Source: Rugalucina vietnamica
Lineage: Eukaryota; Mollusca; Bivalvia; Lucinida; Lucinidae
Reading direction: 5' to 3'
Length of the DNA: 64,000 nucleotides
Assembly: GCA_964017185.1 (NCBI GenBank)
Contig: OZ024874.1
Span: forward strand, 36,494,721-36,558,720
A program made the translations under genes and the position numbers. The notes beneath the pieces are model-generated. The model was not told where the DNA came from. It searched no databases and was given only the letters and a program-made list of their open reading frames with translations. Positions 22,755-34,781 of the stretch are shown in pieces (positions within the stretch are counted from its first letter, which is position 1; every line of letters begins with the position of its first letter).

Positions 22755-23001
22755 TAATTATCGACAATAACGACTGAACCCTCCAAAGAAGGCAGCCGAT
22801 CATGATGACGACACAAAGTCGACATATATAAAATCGACACAAAAGTCGATCTATAAAGTCAAACCAACGTTGACTTATATTATCTAGACATAACGGCGGA
22901 ACCATCCCAAAGGAAGGCCACCGTTATAAGTGACGACACAGAAGTCGACACTAGCTATTCGACCAAAAAGGTCGATCGAAGTCAACCAGAGTTGACTTAT
23001 A
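22755..23001 (-). repeat. Two tandem ~122-bp stem-loop units upstream of gag
   Basis: Units 22755-22880 and 22881-23001 share the order: CCAAAG-AAGGC, GACGACACA-AAGTCGACA, a GTCGA hairpin (ATCGACACAAAAGTCGAT or TCGACCAAAAAGGTCGA) and AGTCAACC..GTTGACTTAT. Their place 5' of gag fits the repeat-rich leader of a tyrosine-recombinase retroelement. Split direct repeats were not established. Confidence 0.6.
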
Positions 23002-23586
23002 CAGAGCCACCCAACAATTTGTTACGATTACTAAATATGCCGCGTTGGATTAAAAATCTAATTTGTACAAATCTAACCATTATTGATAACAGGCTGATTA
23101 GATCTGCAACACCGAAAAAACGAGAGGTGATCTGCTAAAACGGCTCTAACATGCTGTCCCAGACCGACATAAAGCACATTTTCTCGACGAAAGTGAAGTC
23201 GAAACAACTTTCGGTTTATCAAAATATAAACTAAATAAATAAAACTTGACAGCGCAACAACGCCTATCATCGCGCTTGTAATAAATCTGAACTAGGTTCG
23301 GTCCAGGAATGTTAACAAAACGGATTTAGAATGCCAATCGTGCCACGCACAAAGAAAACAGCGCCCAATCCGATTGCGGAGAGACACCTTCATTTGCATA
23401 TGCTCCACCTCTTTATTCATACGCTGGAACTAGTTTCGTACGCTTGATTAAACCGCATGAGGAATTGGCAGCATGCTAGCGCCATGCAATATCGTTACAT
23501 ACGAGCTGATTTTAGTACATTGAATAAATCAAATATAATGCAAACAATTTACAGACTCACCAAAGAAAAAACAACATGAATCTCTT

Positions 23587-24155
23587 TTAGCCACGGCAGC
23601 CTGACATCGATAATACTGCGCCCCTAACACTTCGCACATATTTTGTCATTCCAAATTCATTAAGATGCACCCCGTCATCATTATATGGATATGTTGTGCT
23701 ATTCTTAAGCCCCTTATGTTTCCAATAAGTAAGCCAACTCGCATCCTTAGCCGCCAGTTTTACAGCCTTATTCACTTCGATAACCCGCTTATTGTAGTCA
23801 GGGACAGAAATGTGTATTGTTTTGAAACGAAATAATAGCTGATTCACCGCGACTTTCTCAATTCCAAAACCATGGTGCAGAAATTCTGCATATGATAGGA
23901 TACTTCTCGCCACCTCAGTTTCTGATCGAAATTTGGAGTCCAAATCATTTCCCCCAATTTCACAAATAACATACTTTATCCTTGAAGCTTTCAGACATTT
24001 TGTAAAGTCTTTTGACCGAAATTCCGTAAATGTACCTCCCGGAATACCTGCGAAGGGTCAAGTTTTAAATTTTCCCATTCAGAATGCGCATACTTTTGGA
24101 GCTTCACAACAAACGAATGCCCCAATATAACCACCTCTGAATCAGTGGAATCCAT
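23587..24155 (-). pseudogene. SGNH/GDSL-type hydrolase frame (frameshifted)
   Basis: From ATG at 24155 the frame gives VVILGHSFVV (block I, nucleophile Ser in GHS). After a frameshift near 24055 it continues GIPGGTFTEFRSKDF, VICEIGGNDLDSKF (block III GGND) and YPYNDDGVHLNEFG (block V, Asp and His of DxxH), ending at 23587. These are the marks of an SGNH esterase fold. SGNH hydrolase frames are known companions of some tyrosine-recombinase retroelements (Ngaro-like). Here it lies 1.1 kb upstream of gag on the same strand, so it may be an extra ORF of the same element or the 3' part of a neighbouring one. Confidence 0.75.
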
Positions 24156-24675
24156 GATTCTCAGTAAAATTAAAAGTCACTTACTGTTCTGAAACTTATA
24201 TCCGTAAACTACTTTGTCCGAACTATCTCACAAACGACAACTGGCATAAAGTCAACACTTCTAATCGTCGTAGTCTATACCTTTATTGTCCTGAAAACAC
24301 CTCCAAACCCGAGTCCATAAAGTTATTTTCACAAAAAATTTAATGGAACTTCATATAATAATGTCTAGGTATATGTATGCGCATTGCTTGCCAAAGAAAT
24401 ACTGGATGCTGTTACCAAACGTTTACTCTAAATTTAGAATCACATGTTTGATTAAGCCGGCCCCCGACATAAAAGTACTTAAGCTCTTATCTCAAGTCCT
24501 GTCTTAAAATACACTTTCGCTACATATAACCGTATCCTAATCCATTTTGTTTTGCAAACAAACGTTGTCAGGATTTATTCTCAAGTGTCACTTGTGTAGA
24601 AGCTGAGTTTTTCGTTTATGTTGCCCCTATCGACATGTGTTGCCCCTATCAGCACTATTGCACCTAACGAGACGA

Positions 24676-24909
24676 TAATAAATGGTGTAAACAAAATGGT
24701 ATGGTGATAAACGCTGACAAAACTAAAGTAATGCTCATTACAAGTAGACAAAAACGACAAAGTTCACAGCATGACAATTTAATACTTAAAATGAATGAAG
24801 TTGATTTAAAACTTTCAAGTAATGAAAAGATTTTAGGGATTATTATCGATGAAAACCTAGTTTGGAATGGTCATTATCAATACATATCAAAGAAAATAGC
24901 GTCCAGTTT
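24676..24909 (+). pseudogene. LINE reverse transcriptase remnant, part 1
   Basis: The frame reads KWCKQNGMVINADKTKVMLI and later KILGIIIDENLVWNGH, the late RT palm/thumb region of CR1/L2/Jockey-like LINEs. It is 5'-truncated at about 24676 and cut off at 24909 by a TIR element. The last five bases, AGTTT, are repeated on the far side of the insertion. Confidence 0.8.
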
Positions 24910-26427
24910 CACGGTGGGTAGCCTTAACGGAATCTACGGGATCAAATCGCCTTTTCCGGCGCCTACGGGATCAGCAACGGATTCTACGGGAATTTTTATT
25001 TATTTTTACAAAAGGTTGCTTTCTTTCCAAGGTAGTTTCACGCAAAGATAATCAGGAAAGACATAGAGTAAGTATTGCACGGGACTTTTAAAAGATCACA
25101 CAAAATTTTGACCAGCATTGTGATTTAGTGCAGTATGATGTTTTTGCGTGCGTGACAATTTATTTGCTGCGATCGTGTTGTAAAATGACGGACCGCCCCT
25201 AAAATGCATTATGCTGGGCTTCTATATTCCGGCTTCCTCGTAAGTTCGCCTTTATTTTGAATAGAATTATTCCTAGTTCGATTTGTTTCTGTATTGACAC
25301 AATAGTTTGTTGTCAAAATAAAAGAATTTGTCCAAAAATCGAATCAAAGAAGGAACGGCACCTAGGGGAATCTGGCACCGCAGCCTAGGGGATTTTTCCC
25401 ATTATAAGTATATGGCCCGAGATTTGTTTCAAATGCTAAAGAGCAGCTAACTCCGACTCCGTTTCTGCTCTTTTCAAGGGTGATTTTCTCCTTTTTCGGT
25501 GCGTGTCTTAGTTCACTGTAGGTCGGTTTGATAGTTAGTTTGGGAGATCAAATTAGTGTTGTTGGATCATGATGTTCAGGTGTACAAGTTTTCTCCTCTT
25601 TGGGGCGAAAAGCCAAAGCATTTTTTTTTCTTTTTGGGACCCTGAAAGGATAGGCCTATATTGTAACTGAAATAGTGGTCTATGGGTACCATAACCGCAA
25701 GGCTAGCAAGCCTATTATAAATACCCGGGTAAATACCTTTTTATCGGGAATTGTGGGATTTCAGGGCTATACTTTTGCTCAAAGATACACATAATGTATA
25801 TTGTGCAGAAATACAAAAAATACTTGATCGTTTGTCGCCATATACCAGTGCATGGTAATAATCGAATTTTCATTTTGTACACAATTCCCTGAGGGTCCGG
25901 TGCCAAATGATCCCGTTATGGCCGGTGCCATAAAAACGCATGTTTCTTCTTGATCCCGTAGGATCCGTTCCACCACGAACTCTTTTGAACGATCACTAAT
26001 TTGTGCTATATGCATCAGATAAAGGACAAGATTGTAGTATTTACCTTTATTTAAGGAGAGTAAATAACAACAGTCTACATTCTGATTGATGTTCCCATCT
26101 TCGATTGGTAAAAGTCATAAAATTGACTCTTTAAAGGCCCTTTCTTTTATCCTGTAGACACGCAGGGTGGAGAAAAGTACCGTTTTTTTAACAGGTTCAG
26201 GGTCTCGAACTGCAGTTTCTGTACAAAAGTAGTATGCCTGATATGTTCCGGGTCCCGTGAAATAGAATATACAATAACATTAATTTTTTTCTAAATAAAA
26301 ATCTTTCGCTGAAGTAGCGTTCATTGTCAACTTCATCAAAAGAATTCCCGTAGAATCCGTTGCTGATCCCGTAGGCGCCGGAAAAAGCGATTTGATCCCG
26401 TAGATTCCGTTAAGGCTACCCACCGTG
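24910..26427. mobile_element. Non-autonomous TIR element inside the LINE, 1518 bp
   Basis: Terminal inverted repeats of about 85 bp (24910-24994 and 26343-26427) differ at one position and start CACGGTGGGTAGCC. AGTTT duplicates flank the element (24905-24909 and 26428-26432). The interior has sub-terminal GATCCCGTAG motifs but no recognisable transposase. A 5-bp duplication with CAC-type ends recalls Transib/RAG-like transposons, but that is inference from the ends alone. Confidence 0.9.
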
Positions 26428-26432
26428 AGTTT

Positions 26433-26694
26433 ATGGCTTTTATCACAAATAAAATCATTTTTATCAGTAGATGATAAACTGTTATTTTATAATGCTTATA
26501 TTCGTCCACATTTAGAATATTGCAGTGTCATATGGGGAAACTCAACCAACGTAAACACTCAAAAAATGACAAAGTTGCAAAGAAGAGCGTGTAAACTAAT
26601 TCTTGGCGATGAATATACCCATTTAGATGAGGCTCGCGATAACTTAGGCCTAAAAAAATGTTATGTTTCCGATTGCATCATAAATTTAGCATAG
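26433..26694 (+). pseudogene. LINE reverse transcriptase remnant, part 2
   Basis: Continues the LINE directly after the inserted element: LLSQIKSFLSVDDKLLFYNA, YIRPHLEYCSVIWGN, then KLQRRACKLILG, a hallmark region after the RT domain of CR1/L2-like LINEs. Interrupted again after 26694. Confidence 0.85.
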
Positions 26695-27989
26695 GGTCGG
26701 TAGGTAGTTTTTTTTTGTTTTTTTTTTTTTTTTTCCCCTTGGAAAATTGGGGTAGGTAGGTATTTTTTTTTTACCGGGTCATAATTTATTCATGTATTTA
26801 TCATTGTATTTCACATAATATTGTTTCATGTATACCTATATTGTTTCATGTCTGTCTTGTTTTGTCCTCTGTTTGTTTGAGTTGATGCTTTACGTCCCAG
26901 TCAACAGCCAAGGTCCAATCCTAAGAAAACTTTGGGCATAGGTTCCCCGTGTATAAATTTGGCATTTTCATCTCATATGCAAACCTATATAAAGATGGTT
27001 TGACAAAGCAGATGTAAAGGGGGGGGGGGTGAGAGGAGTAAATTGGTTCATATTGACCACAAGAGTCTGGAATAAATGTCTGACAGTGTCCAATGCACAG
27101 TATTTCTCCCTTAACTAACATTAGAAAGATATGAATGGATACAAACCTTCTTCAGTCTTCTGTATTTTCACATAATTTCAGTAAGATGCACAGAAACTAG
27201 TGGTTGACTTTTTTAAAAGCTTATACTTGTCCTCAAAAAAAGGACAAATACTCGACTTCAAAGGTAGTTTCATGTCCAAAAACTACAGCATATTTTGCAG
27301 CTTACAGGGATAGCAGATACACGAAAATCGTAGTTGTAAACAGGTCTGATAAATGTTAGTTTATTAAATCAAACCGATATGTAAACTGTATACAATCTGA
27401 CCAGACTTTCTTCTTACCGCACATTTGACTCCAAATCGGAAACCTTTACACCGAGGATGGCCGTCTTCGTATAACAGGGATAACAGGGCATTGTGCCGCA
27501 CGGCTTTTACATTTGAAGCAGGTATGTGGCTACATTTGTCGAAATAAGTGGCGACTAATGTGCTTGATCGTGTCAACACAGTAGCGATGTTGTTGTTCTT
27601 GATGTAAATACAGCACACAGTATCGACAAGCATCAATACAAGTCAGATGACTTACTACGATGTCGAGTATGGTGAGTTATGGTGAGTTAAATGTTAAAGA
27701 CCGAAAACACATCGGAGTGTACAAAGTACACCTCCCAAGAATAATCAGAAATTGATTGATGGGAGTAACAGGAAAACAAACAAAACAAAATATCCGAAAA
27801 TCGGCGCGGACAAATTCTCGTAACGAAATGGTTTTGACTTTTGATAAAAACCGGAATCGTTGAACAGGGTCGGTTGCCGACTTTTTTTTTCGGAGCGCTA
27901 AAAAAGTTGCAGTCGGCGCAGATTTTGACCAGTCGGTCGGGAAATCGGAAACATAACATTTTTTTACGCCTTAAAGATACTCTCATTCG
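26695..27989. other. Second insertion into the LINE, unclassified
   Basis: About 1.3 kb separates LINE codons ending CIINLA from codons resuming DEIVFLNKAKVM. It starts AGGGTCGGTAGGTAG with T runs and later repeats AGGGTCGGTTGCC near 27867. It includes a G run at 27020-27028 and one TTTACGTCCCAGTCAACA motif near 26890. I found no clear inverted repeats, target duplication or coding frame. A 90-codon minus frame at 27364-27636 matches no family I know. Confidence 0.55.
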
Positions 27990-28294
27990 ATGAAATCGTA
28001 TTTTTGAACAAAGCGAAAGTTATGTACAAAGTAGCCAACAATATTGCTCCTTCATATCTAATTAATTTGTTTCAAATGAGAAGTGCATCTGATGACACTA
28101 TAACCAGTCTGAGATCGGTGACTAATAAAAATTTCTTAATACCAAAGCCTAAACTTAATCTTTTTAAGAACAGTTTGTCTTATTCAGGGGCTATCATTTG
28201 GAATAGTATTCCATTGGAAATTAAAACATCGAAATCACTAGACAGTTTTGTTAACAAGTGTAAGGCTTGGATGAAACAAGGTTTGTTCGTGTAA
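27990..28294 (+). pseudogene. LINE ORF2 C-terminus, part 3
   Basis: Reads VMYKVANNIAPSYLINLFQM and SGAIIWNSIPLEIKTSKSLD to a stop at 28294, the standard C-terminal end of the same LINE type. A diverged equivalent of the last 30 codons occurs at 3188. With parts 1 and 2 it shows nested insertions in one old LINE copy. Confidence 0.85.
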
Positions 28295-28559
28295 TAATAT
28301 AATGCACATGATATGCTGCGTAAAACAACCCCACCGCCATATTTTGATAACTAGGTGATATTGTAATACTTTGCATCTCTGTGTAACTCATGTTATTAGT
28401 CAATAATTTTCAACAGTTTGATTTAAGAGTTTCTTGCATTTTAGTGTTTTAATAATAATCTCACTGATGTGTTTATATGCAAATTAATTATTTTTTTTCA
28501 TTGCTGGTGTAATGATGTGATGTATTTTTTAACAGTCATAAATCATAGAACCACACCAT

Positions 28560-29985
28560 AGGAGGGTCAATAATGTTACTTATATCAATGTTTCTGAACG
28601 ACCTTATCATCTGCATTGTCTGCTATGCATCTTCTAACTTTATGAGAGAGCTGGTCAAGGTTACCGGTGTTAAATTGTTGATTTTCCTACGGGGTGGTTT
28701 ATTGTACAACGTCTCAGCTACGATCAGAGGCAAATTTTTGTCTCACCTGTTTTTGGAGGTTTTTTGTCAAAGTTGTACCCTTGGCTTTGTTCCACTTTTT
28801 CCAAAATCTGTTGGTCATACAGTTTCGGAAAATATATACCTTTCTATCATTCTATGCCACAGAATTCCGTAATATCAAAAACATTATTTCATCTTCAAAA
28901 ATCATGAAAATTTAAGAAAGGGGAGCTAACTTTTTATTTAGGAATCGGATTTGGCCGAAACATAATATAATTAAAGCTGATGTGTATACCCTGGTTACAA
29001 ATAAGTTTGGACAGAATAAGATTAATAGCTAGCTAGAAAATAAGAAAACTTTGTTTTCCCCATTATAACCCTATGGGACCTATCCGTTGCCATGGTAACA
29101 AGAGTTTTAATCCGTTCCACCCTATATTCTAATAAAAGTTTTGTCCTGATAAAAGTATGCTTCATGTGAAATTTGATGGCTCTGGGTTTATTGGTTTAAG
29201 AAATTTTACACTTTTTGTTGTCGATTTTTTCTCTACGGACAGGACATTTTTGACCGAAATAAAAATTCCATAATTCTACATTGTCATTGGCGTTGGTATA
29301 ATATTTTTCTCATGACAATTATCAGTTCTGAAGACTCCATCCCCCAATGTGGTTTTGAACTTCCAGAAGTATAAGACGTCATAGATGTAATGTATGGGTT
29401 ACGGACAGGACACTTTTTCGTTACATTGTCCTCAGTACTTTGCGATATAAATTTATATCCAGCGATAAAAGTAAGCCATACTACTGGTTATTTTTACTGA
29501 TTAGGTATGTCCAAATATTGTTTATAACCCATTGAAAGTAGAATTGGATGTAACAGTCTGACTTATCAGGCATGTCACCCCGTTCTCACTTTAAAATATC
29601 TCAGTTTGGCACACGTCATCAGCTTTAGTAATCATGGCATAACTCAAAAACAAATAGTCGTAGCCCATTCAAATAAACGGCAGAATAAACGGGATATGAT
29701 GGTTTACAAGCCACAAAATATTTTATATGCGCATAAAGTGTCAGTTTCAATCCCTCATACCCATAAAAAAGAAGCAATTTTCAAGTGAGACAGTATAACA
29801 CCTATTTTGGGGGTATTTTTGGCTATATAAAATTATACTGTGAAAAAATGGCTTGTCCAATCAACATGAGTTTTTTAGGCCAGTTAGAATTAATTGATCT
29901 TGACATCCTGCAAGTCAATTTAAGTATATTAGTGTTGACGTTTTCATTACCCAACCGCATAACACTTAGTAAATTTAAAATTGTC
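28560..29985. other. No recognisable gene
   Basis: AT-rich sequence with chance frames. One perfect X-box-like motif GTTGCCATGGTAAC lies at 29086-29099. Confidence 0.4.
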
Positions 29986-30134
29986 ATCTGATCTTAGCTG
30001 ACCCGACAAGTATATTTTTTGTTAATTGTATGTCTGTATTTTAATTTGTTTAATAGAGGGCCTCGTGGAAGATTGGCAATGCCAAACGAGCTACCCTCTA
30101 TAAATAAAGACTTTCACTTCACTTCACTTCACTT
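29986..30134 (+). mobile_element. LINE 3' end with (CACTT)n tail
   Basis: GAGGGCCTCGTGGAAGATTG and GAGCTACCCTC form the same 3' stem seen at 3465-3514, followed by ATAAATAAAGACTTT and CACTT units. No coding portion is attached. Confidence 0.65.
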
Positions 30135-30176
30135 CCCAATACAGTTCCCCTTCTACTTGCATCTAAAGTTTCAATT

Positions 30177-30265
30177 TTCTAGCTTTCTTCTATGACTGCA
30201 CAGCCTGAATTGTGTCTGACATGGTATGAAACCCCGAACACCCGTTTTCTCGGCATGATTTAATC
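30177..30265 (+). mobile_element. Partial TGAGCC MITE
   Basis: TTCTAGCTTTCTTCTATGAC, then GTCTGACATGG and GAAACCCCGAACACCCGTTT match one end of the family described at 14075. The other half is missing. Confidence 0.5.
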
Positions 30266-31500
30266 ATGACTTTATTTAAAGTGGAAGTCAGTTGGACTAG
30301 TCTAATCTTCCCTAACATGTAAGTCAGATTTATATTGAAAGTGGGTCTGGACAGCTCTTTCCTGGTTGTGTGATTTTCATGATTTTGATAGAATCTCACT
30401 GTCATGCGGCTGTTTTTCAAACTGCGAATCGACAGTTGTGTACGTGATGTCATTTAAAGGTTATTTATCACAATGATTTGCATGAGTCGCAAACTGGTCA
30501 ACAGACAGTTCCACTCAACGAGATCCCAATGTCAAAATTGTGTTTTATGGCAAACTGGCTGTTGTCGCTTACTTGTCACAAACTAGTGTCCATTAACCAT
30601 CACATTCTAGTGAGATACTAGCTTTAGAGAAACTGTCGATCACATTGAGGAAATTGTGACGTTTTGCTCAATGCCGTAATTAACAACGAACCAGAGTCCT
30701 ACACTTTGTCATTGTCCCAGTTCATCATGGTGGTTATCATAATTTATCTGTTTGTCCCGGATGATTCATTGACTAGTTAGAGATGCACCGATAGGATCGA
30801 ACAATTAATTAAATGTTGTGAACAACTTCAGAGGCGGATGGTGAGGTTAGGATCCTGTAAAACCAGTTTTATATAGCCCCCAGTAATTTTATATTACTTA
30901 TAAATCCAAAGTGATACCTTTGTTGTGGCTCTTATTGTTTTATGTTTTGGCATTGATTTTTTGTGCTGTTTGCACCTTTGTATGTTGTCATATTTTTGGT
31001 TAAGTTCTGGTAATTGAGTGGACACCTATTGGGAAAGAGCTGCTCACTCAGCTTTTGATATGGTTTCTTAGTATAAATACCTATTTTTCCCCTCCATCTC
31101 AATTTTTGGAGTGGGAATTTCTTTCTGATTGCACCATTTCCTGATCACTGCCTACAATTTTACCTTTCCATTCACATAGAACTTAATATTTCAATTTCAA
31201 AGATCAGTTCACAATAAAATTCCTACTGAACACCTTAAAATAAATCAAAATGTGAACATAATACTCTTTCATCCCACTCAACACTCTATCTTGAATAAAT
31301 TACAAGGATCATTATTTCTCATCTTTAATCTGTTCAAACAAATATCCATGCTTCAAAATATGCCGTCTAAGGGGATGGTTAAAACAAATTGCAAGACATA
31401 CCGTTGGCTTTTATGCAGAATCATGAAGTTTCTAACCTTTACTGGGAAATATGAAATTTATAAGGCAAATACACTTTGCTCTGCACAAAGATTTTGATGA
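30266..31500. other. No recognisable feature
   Basis: No exon, RNA gene or defined repeat seen. Confidence 0.35.
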
Positions 31501-31505
31501 TACAA

Positions 31506-31581
31506 TTCTTCTTCTTCGTTTTTTTTTCTTCTTCTTCTTCATCTTCTTCTTATTCTTCTTCTTCTTCTTCTTCTTCTTCTT
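31506..31581. repeat. (CTT)n microsatellite
   Basis: Imperfect CTT/TTC run. Confidence 0.9.
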
Positions 31582-31648
31582 CGCTCTAACCTCTCCCTTG
31601 AAAGTTAAGAAAGTCTATTAGGAAGTTTCCAATCATTCTGGATTTCAT

Positions 31649-31831
31649 CTATGTGCTTGCAGCGTCACGGATTCTATTTTCTTCATAATGTGTTGCTGTT
31701 CTGTTGGAGGAGTAGCACCCGTTTGATTGGTTCATGCAGCCTGGTCGCAATACTCTATCGGTGTCTTTAATTCTTAATGAGGCTTTGCGGGTGTCTTTGT
31801 AGCATTTCCTCTTTTCACCTTGAGTGTGCAT
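31649..31831 (-). pseudogene. Possible LINE C-terminal fragment
   Basis: Minus-strand reading GEKRKCYKDTRKASL resembles the KRYKDxLKxxL motif near the C-terminus of some LINE polyproteins. No convincing RT motifs remain upstream on the minus strand (31832-34080). Confidence 0.35.
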
Positions 31832-34270
31832 TCCATTTAGAAAACTTTCTTTAGATGTTGCTCACCAGGCATTCCTATTTAAAGTTGGTGCATCTTAGCT
31901 TTGCAACTATAATACCATTTGCATGTTTTGCGTCCTTGATTTCTCCAGACCACTGTGTCTGTAAGCTTGTTTTAACGCTTCATTTTAACAGTTTTCTCAA
32001 GCACCTTAAGTAGACATGTTAAGTGGGTGATCTCTTCGAATGGTGTTGGTATACCACTCGTATATATCAAGCTTTGTTTCATTTGGCTTATGCATTTGCA
32101 CATATTCTTCCAAATGCCACACTGGCTTTGGCTGTTCTAGTAATCAATGTTCACTGTTCTGGAGAAACTGCTTCCCGGGTAGATGAATTTATTAAATAAA
32201 TCAGTATTTGTCCATTCACAGTTATTAGCGGATCATTGTACAGCTTTCCGGGTACCGATTGGAGCACAACATTTGTCTTTTTTGTTGATTGTTAGGTCAT
32301 AGCTATCACAGGATTGTCCATGTGGATCCGTTGCACCATGCATTTATGCATGTGAGCTGGTATTCTTAGCCATTTACCTGATCTATGTCATTTGCATAGC
32401 GTATCTCATCCAGCACATCTACATGCACCTTAGTTTTAGTTTTAGTTTTCAACTTCCGTTGGTTGAATAACTTTCCATCAAAACGGTACCTGATTGGAAA
32501 ATGAGTGTCACGGACTCAAACGGCATCAATGAGCATTGCAAATAATATAAAAAAACAACAGTGTTGCCGCCATAACGCAACCTTGTTTGGTCTCATTTGT
32601 CATATCACAAGGTTAATAGAAATCCACATCGTCCTGTGCATGCATATCATCATTCCCACACGAATGATTATTTTGACAGCCCATATCTTCACAAGTCTTT
32701 CTATGCGGTATGGCCCACCCCTTTCTCATTAATATGTTTTCTGCTCTTAAAGGATCTCAGTTTTATTTTTATCAGTTTTGGTGAAGTTGACAAGTAAGTG
32801 TCATATATACATGTAGGCCTGCTTTCTGTTCAATTTCTCATCAAGTTGTCTTGCTAAATGAAAATTATCTATTGTCTTTCTGTCATCTCGGGATCAGCAC
32901 TGACTTTCCGGAATAAGTCCTGTCTGTCAAAGACTTCAGGATTTCCTTTCTGTGTGTATACATGTAGATGGATGTCATGTGGGAATTCTTCCTTCCTCCA
33001 CGCAGCCACGGTGAAACAGCTCTCTCAGTCTCTCTGTCATTAATAGCCCCCCAGACTGCAGTGGAACTTGCATTTGGACATGGAATTTTGCCAGCTGAGA
33101 GTTTGTTGAATTGCTTGAGACTCCTTTAAACTTCCCTTGCGTATTTGTTTTTAATTTGAAGTATATTTTTCTGGCTATCGTCACCGGTTTATAAAGGATC
33201 ACTGATGACGATTTAGTACCCGACATTGCGCAATATGACCCATACTACCTCCCTTTAATCGTTTCTACTACTTCCAAAGGAGCATTTCTTATATTTTATT
33301 GTCTTGCATCTATGACAGTTTGGTGCACAATGTATTTATCAAGCAAACAGACTGAATTTCTTCTACTTTTTTCTCAGTCAATAGTTTCGCATGTCTCTGA
33401 GTTTTGATCTAGATTGACACATATGACTGCTGGTTTGTCTTCTTGAATACGAAGCTAGTATCATCTTAATGCTTGTGCTGTTCCTCAAGATTCTAGAAGC
33501 CTCCGAATATCTTAACCATTCTCATCAATCCAGTATTTGAGTTTTCGAGATGATGTCCTAAAACTTCTATAGCTGAAGAATGGTCTAGTTTTGTTCTTGG
33601 TCTTCCAAACTAAGATTGATTGCACCCAGTTGAATGCAAATGCACCATTCTATCTTGGTTCAATTTTAAGACACCCAGTCTCTAAGGAGCTTTCTTGCCT
33701 AAAAGTTGCCTCCTCTAAGGCTTGTGTTTGAAGACACCAGTCTATAAATTGTCCAGCACTCTGCTCCACATTACATTTGTCACTCTGACAACCTGTCGAT
33801 CTTTTCTCTACACTATGACATACATGTAGTTTAGTTTATGAGATGCCCGTGTTTGGATATCACTTCATCTGGACTGATGGGGAAGTCTCGAAGTCATTAG
33901 GTGGTCATTGATGCCTTATGAAAATCCTGACAGCTTACAATCAATTTCTGTTTCAATGGCAAAGCCAACTTCTCCTTTATGGCTCTTCTCACTTTTGCCT
34001 CCACACTAGAAGAAGGTACAGCCGGCACCAACTCTTTTTCCATAGCCTCTACAAACTAAGTTTCACCCAGTATCTGCTAAATTGTGACTAACAAGTGACT
34101 GTTCTACCCTGCTGTCCAACCGACCCAGGATTACCCATAAAGGGGCGAACATTCCGTCAATCTCCAATGGTATCACTATCATCTCAGTATTCAGGAGACA
34201 ATATTGACTGCTTAGTAAAAGTGGTAAACATAAATCCATGTTTTATTATGTTTTCCTACAATTATGACCT
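31832..34270. other. No recognisable gene
   Basis: May include an ancient LINE on the minus strand, but nothing is readable. A small repeat shared with 16521-16562 lies at about 32704-32740. Confidence 0.3.
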
Positions 34271-34271
34271 A

Positions 34272-34468
34272 GGGAGTGTGGTAGCCTTGCGGTAAAGCGT
34301 CGGACTCTGCATTGAGAGGTCCTGGGTGTGGTCAGCACTGGGGGCGTCATGTTGTGTCCTTGAGGAAGACACATTAACTCACCACAGAACTGAATCATAC
34401 CCAGGTAGTGTTAGTTCAGTGCAGGCATGCCTGAAAAAATGTTGACTCAATAAAGAGAAGAAAAACAA
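34272..34468 (+). mobile_element. tRNA-derived SINE
   Basis: GTGGTAGCCTTGCGGTAAAG (box A-like), GAGAGGTCCTGGGTGTGGTC (degenerate box B), then TGTCCTTGAGGAAGACACAT and an ATACCCAGGTAG body, ending TGACTCAATAAAGAG. Resembles the SINE at 15139-15320. Confidence 0.6.
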
Positions 34469-34745
34469 TATTGACCATCCGTACATGTTGCCTGTAGCTA
34501 AATATACCCCTATACTACTATGACTAAAATATCAGTTGTTCAACTTTTAAAGATCAGTCGAGTATATAGTAAATATTTGAAATGTTTAAATCATCTGTTA
34601 TCTTTTTGTCTTTTCACACAGGGGCCTGTAATGATCCATATGAATGTGTACTTGTTGAGTGATGCTTAAGTTATGGCAATTTACGGTAATATATTTTCAC
34701 AAAAGCAGTGGCATTGTTGGACCCAGTGATGAGTCCCAGGGCAAT

Positions 34746-34781
<36 letters not shown>

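Noticed and set aside
27364-27636. 90-codon minus-strand frame in the second LINE insertion
   Set aside because: No motif, no splice context and no second copy in the window; left unassigned.
31506-31581. Possible CRISPR-like or regulatory repeat
   Set aside because: Simple CTT microsatellite; no spacer structure, and the DNA is eukaryotic.
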